Source of the DNA: an uncultured Anaerosacchariphilus sp.
Lineage (GTDB): Bacteria > Bacillota > Clostridia > Lachnospirales > Lachnospiraceae
Direction of reading: 5' to 3'
Length of the DNA stretch: 6,547 nucleotides
Assembly (NCBI GenBank): GCA_934402125.1
Contig: CAKRTY010000092.1
Location: forward strand, 1 to 6,547
The number at the start of each line of letters is the position of its first letter. Position 1 is the first letter of the stretch. Below are positions 6,411 through 6,547 of this stretch, piece after piece. A program made the position numbers and the translations under genes. The notes under the pieces are model-generated. The model worked only from the letters and a program-made list of their open reading frames with translations. It made no database searches and was not told where the DNA came from.

Positions 6411-6547
6411 ATGGAGCGATTTATCTTAAAAAAACTGCTGGCCTGGAAGAATTCTCCCTACCGTAAACCTTTAATCCTGAAGGGCGTACGTCAGGTGGGT
6501 AAGACCTGGATTCTGAAAGAGTTCGGCAGACGCTATTATGAAAATAC
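6411..6547 (+). CDS. AAA_14/DUF4143-type ATPase, N-terminal 45 codons (3' partial)
   Basis: The frame begins MERFILKKLLAWKNSP and continues to the window edge. Residues 21-24 (LILK) form the strand before a Walker A loop, GVRQVGKT (residues 25-32, Lys31), followed by WILKEFGRRYYEN. The 'LILKGVRQVGKTW.LKEFG' pattern is the hallmark of the widespread bacterial family with an AAA_14 ATPase domain and a C-terminal DUF4143 domain, usually around 400 residues, so roughly 90% of the gene lies beyond the window. Members are cytosolic, predicted ATP-binding proteins, often many per genome, with no settled biological role. The start is fixed by GAGGAG 7 bases upstream and a TTGTAA-N17-TATAAT promoter. 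The DUF4143 half is expected from the family but cannot be seen here. Confidence 0.87.
   Translation, partial: MERFILKKLLAWKNSPYRKPLILKGVRQVGKTWILKEFGRRYYEN

Overview
The window is mostly the 3' part of one very large gene, followed by a terminator, an AT-rich intergenic stretch of about 280 bases, and the first 45 codons of a second gene on the same strand. The large gene is open at the left edge. The second gene runs off the right edge.

Organism: the sequence suggests a Gram-positive Clostridia-type gut bacterium, most likely of the Lachnospiraceae type. The basis is a giant surface protein with GLUG-type repeats and a C-terminal membrane anchor, a GAGGAG Shine-Dalgarno, a TTGTAA-N17-TATAAT promoter, a GC-moderate gene beside AT-rich intergenic DNA, and an AAA_14/DUF4143-type ATPase, a family abundant in these bacteria. 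This is inference; there is no rRNA or other taxonomic marker in the window.

Bases 3-6071: at least 2,022 in-frame residues of an extracellular protein. In order they show the end of an upstream domain; a first beta-helix-like module with 6 GLUG-like repeats; an inter-module beta domain; a second, larger module with 14 GLUG-like repeats; about 600 residues of domains I cannot assign; an acidic helical stalk; and one transmembrane helix with a short basic cytoplasmic tail. The GLUG architecture resembles the non-catalytic scaffold of streptococcal IgA1/Zmp (M26) proteases, but no HExxH zinc site is visible here. A structural or adhesive role is the most cautious reading.

Bases 6072-6410: a strong hairpin terminator that would also work on the minus strand, then AT-rich DNA with two perfect inverted repeats (ATTCCCAA...TTGGGAAT and TTTCAAGGTG...CACCTTGAAA), extra copies of their half-sites, a doubtful 32-codon ORF, and a near-consensus promoter and RBS for the next gene.

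Bases 6411-6547: the N-terminus of an AAA_14/DUF4143-type ATPase with an intact Walker A motif. The terminator and separate promoter suggest the two genes are independent transcription units. Nothing in the sequence links their functions.

The other long frames, especially on the minus strand of 714-4562, are treated as shadows of the large gene. I see no tRNA, rRNA, CRISPR array, insertion sequence or attachment site.
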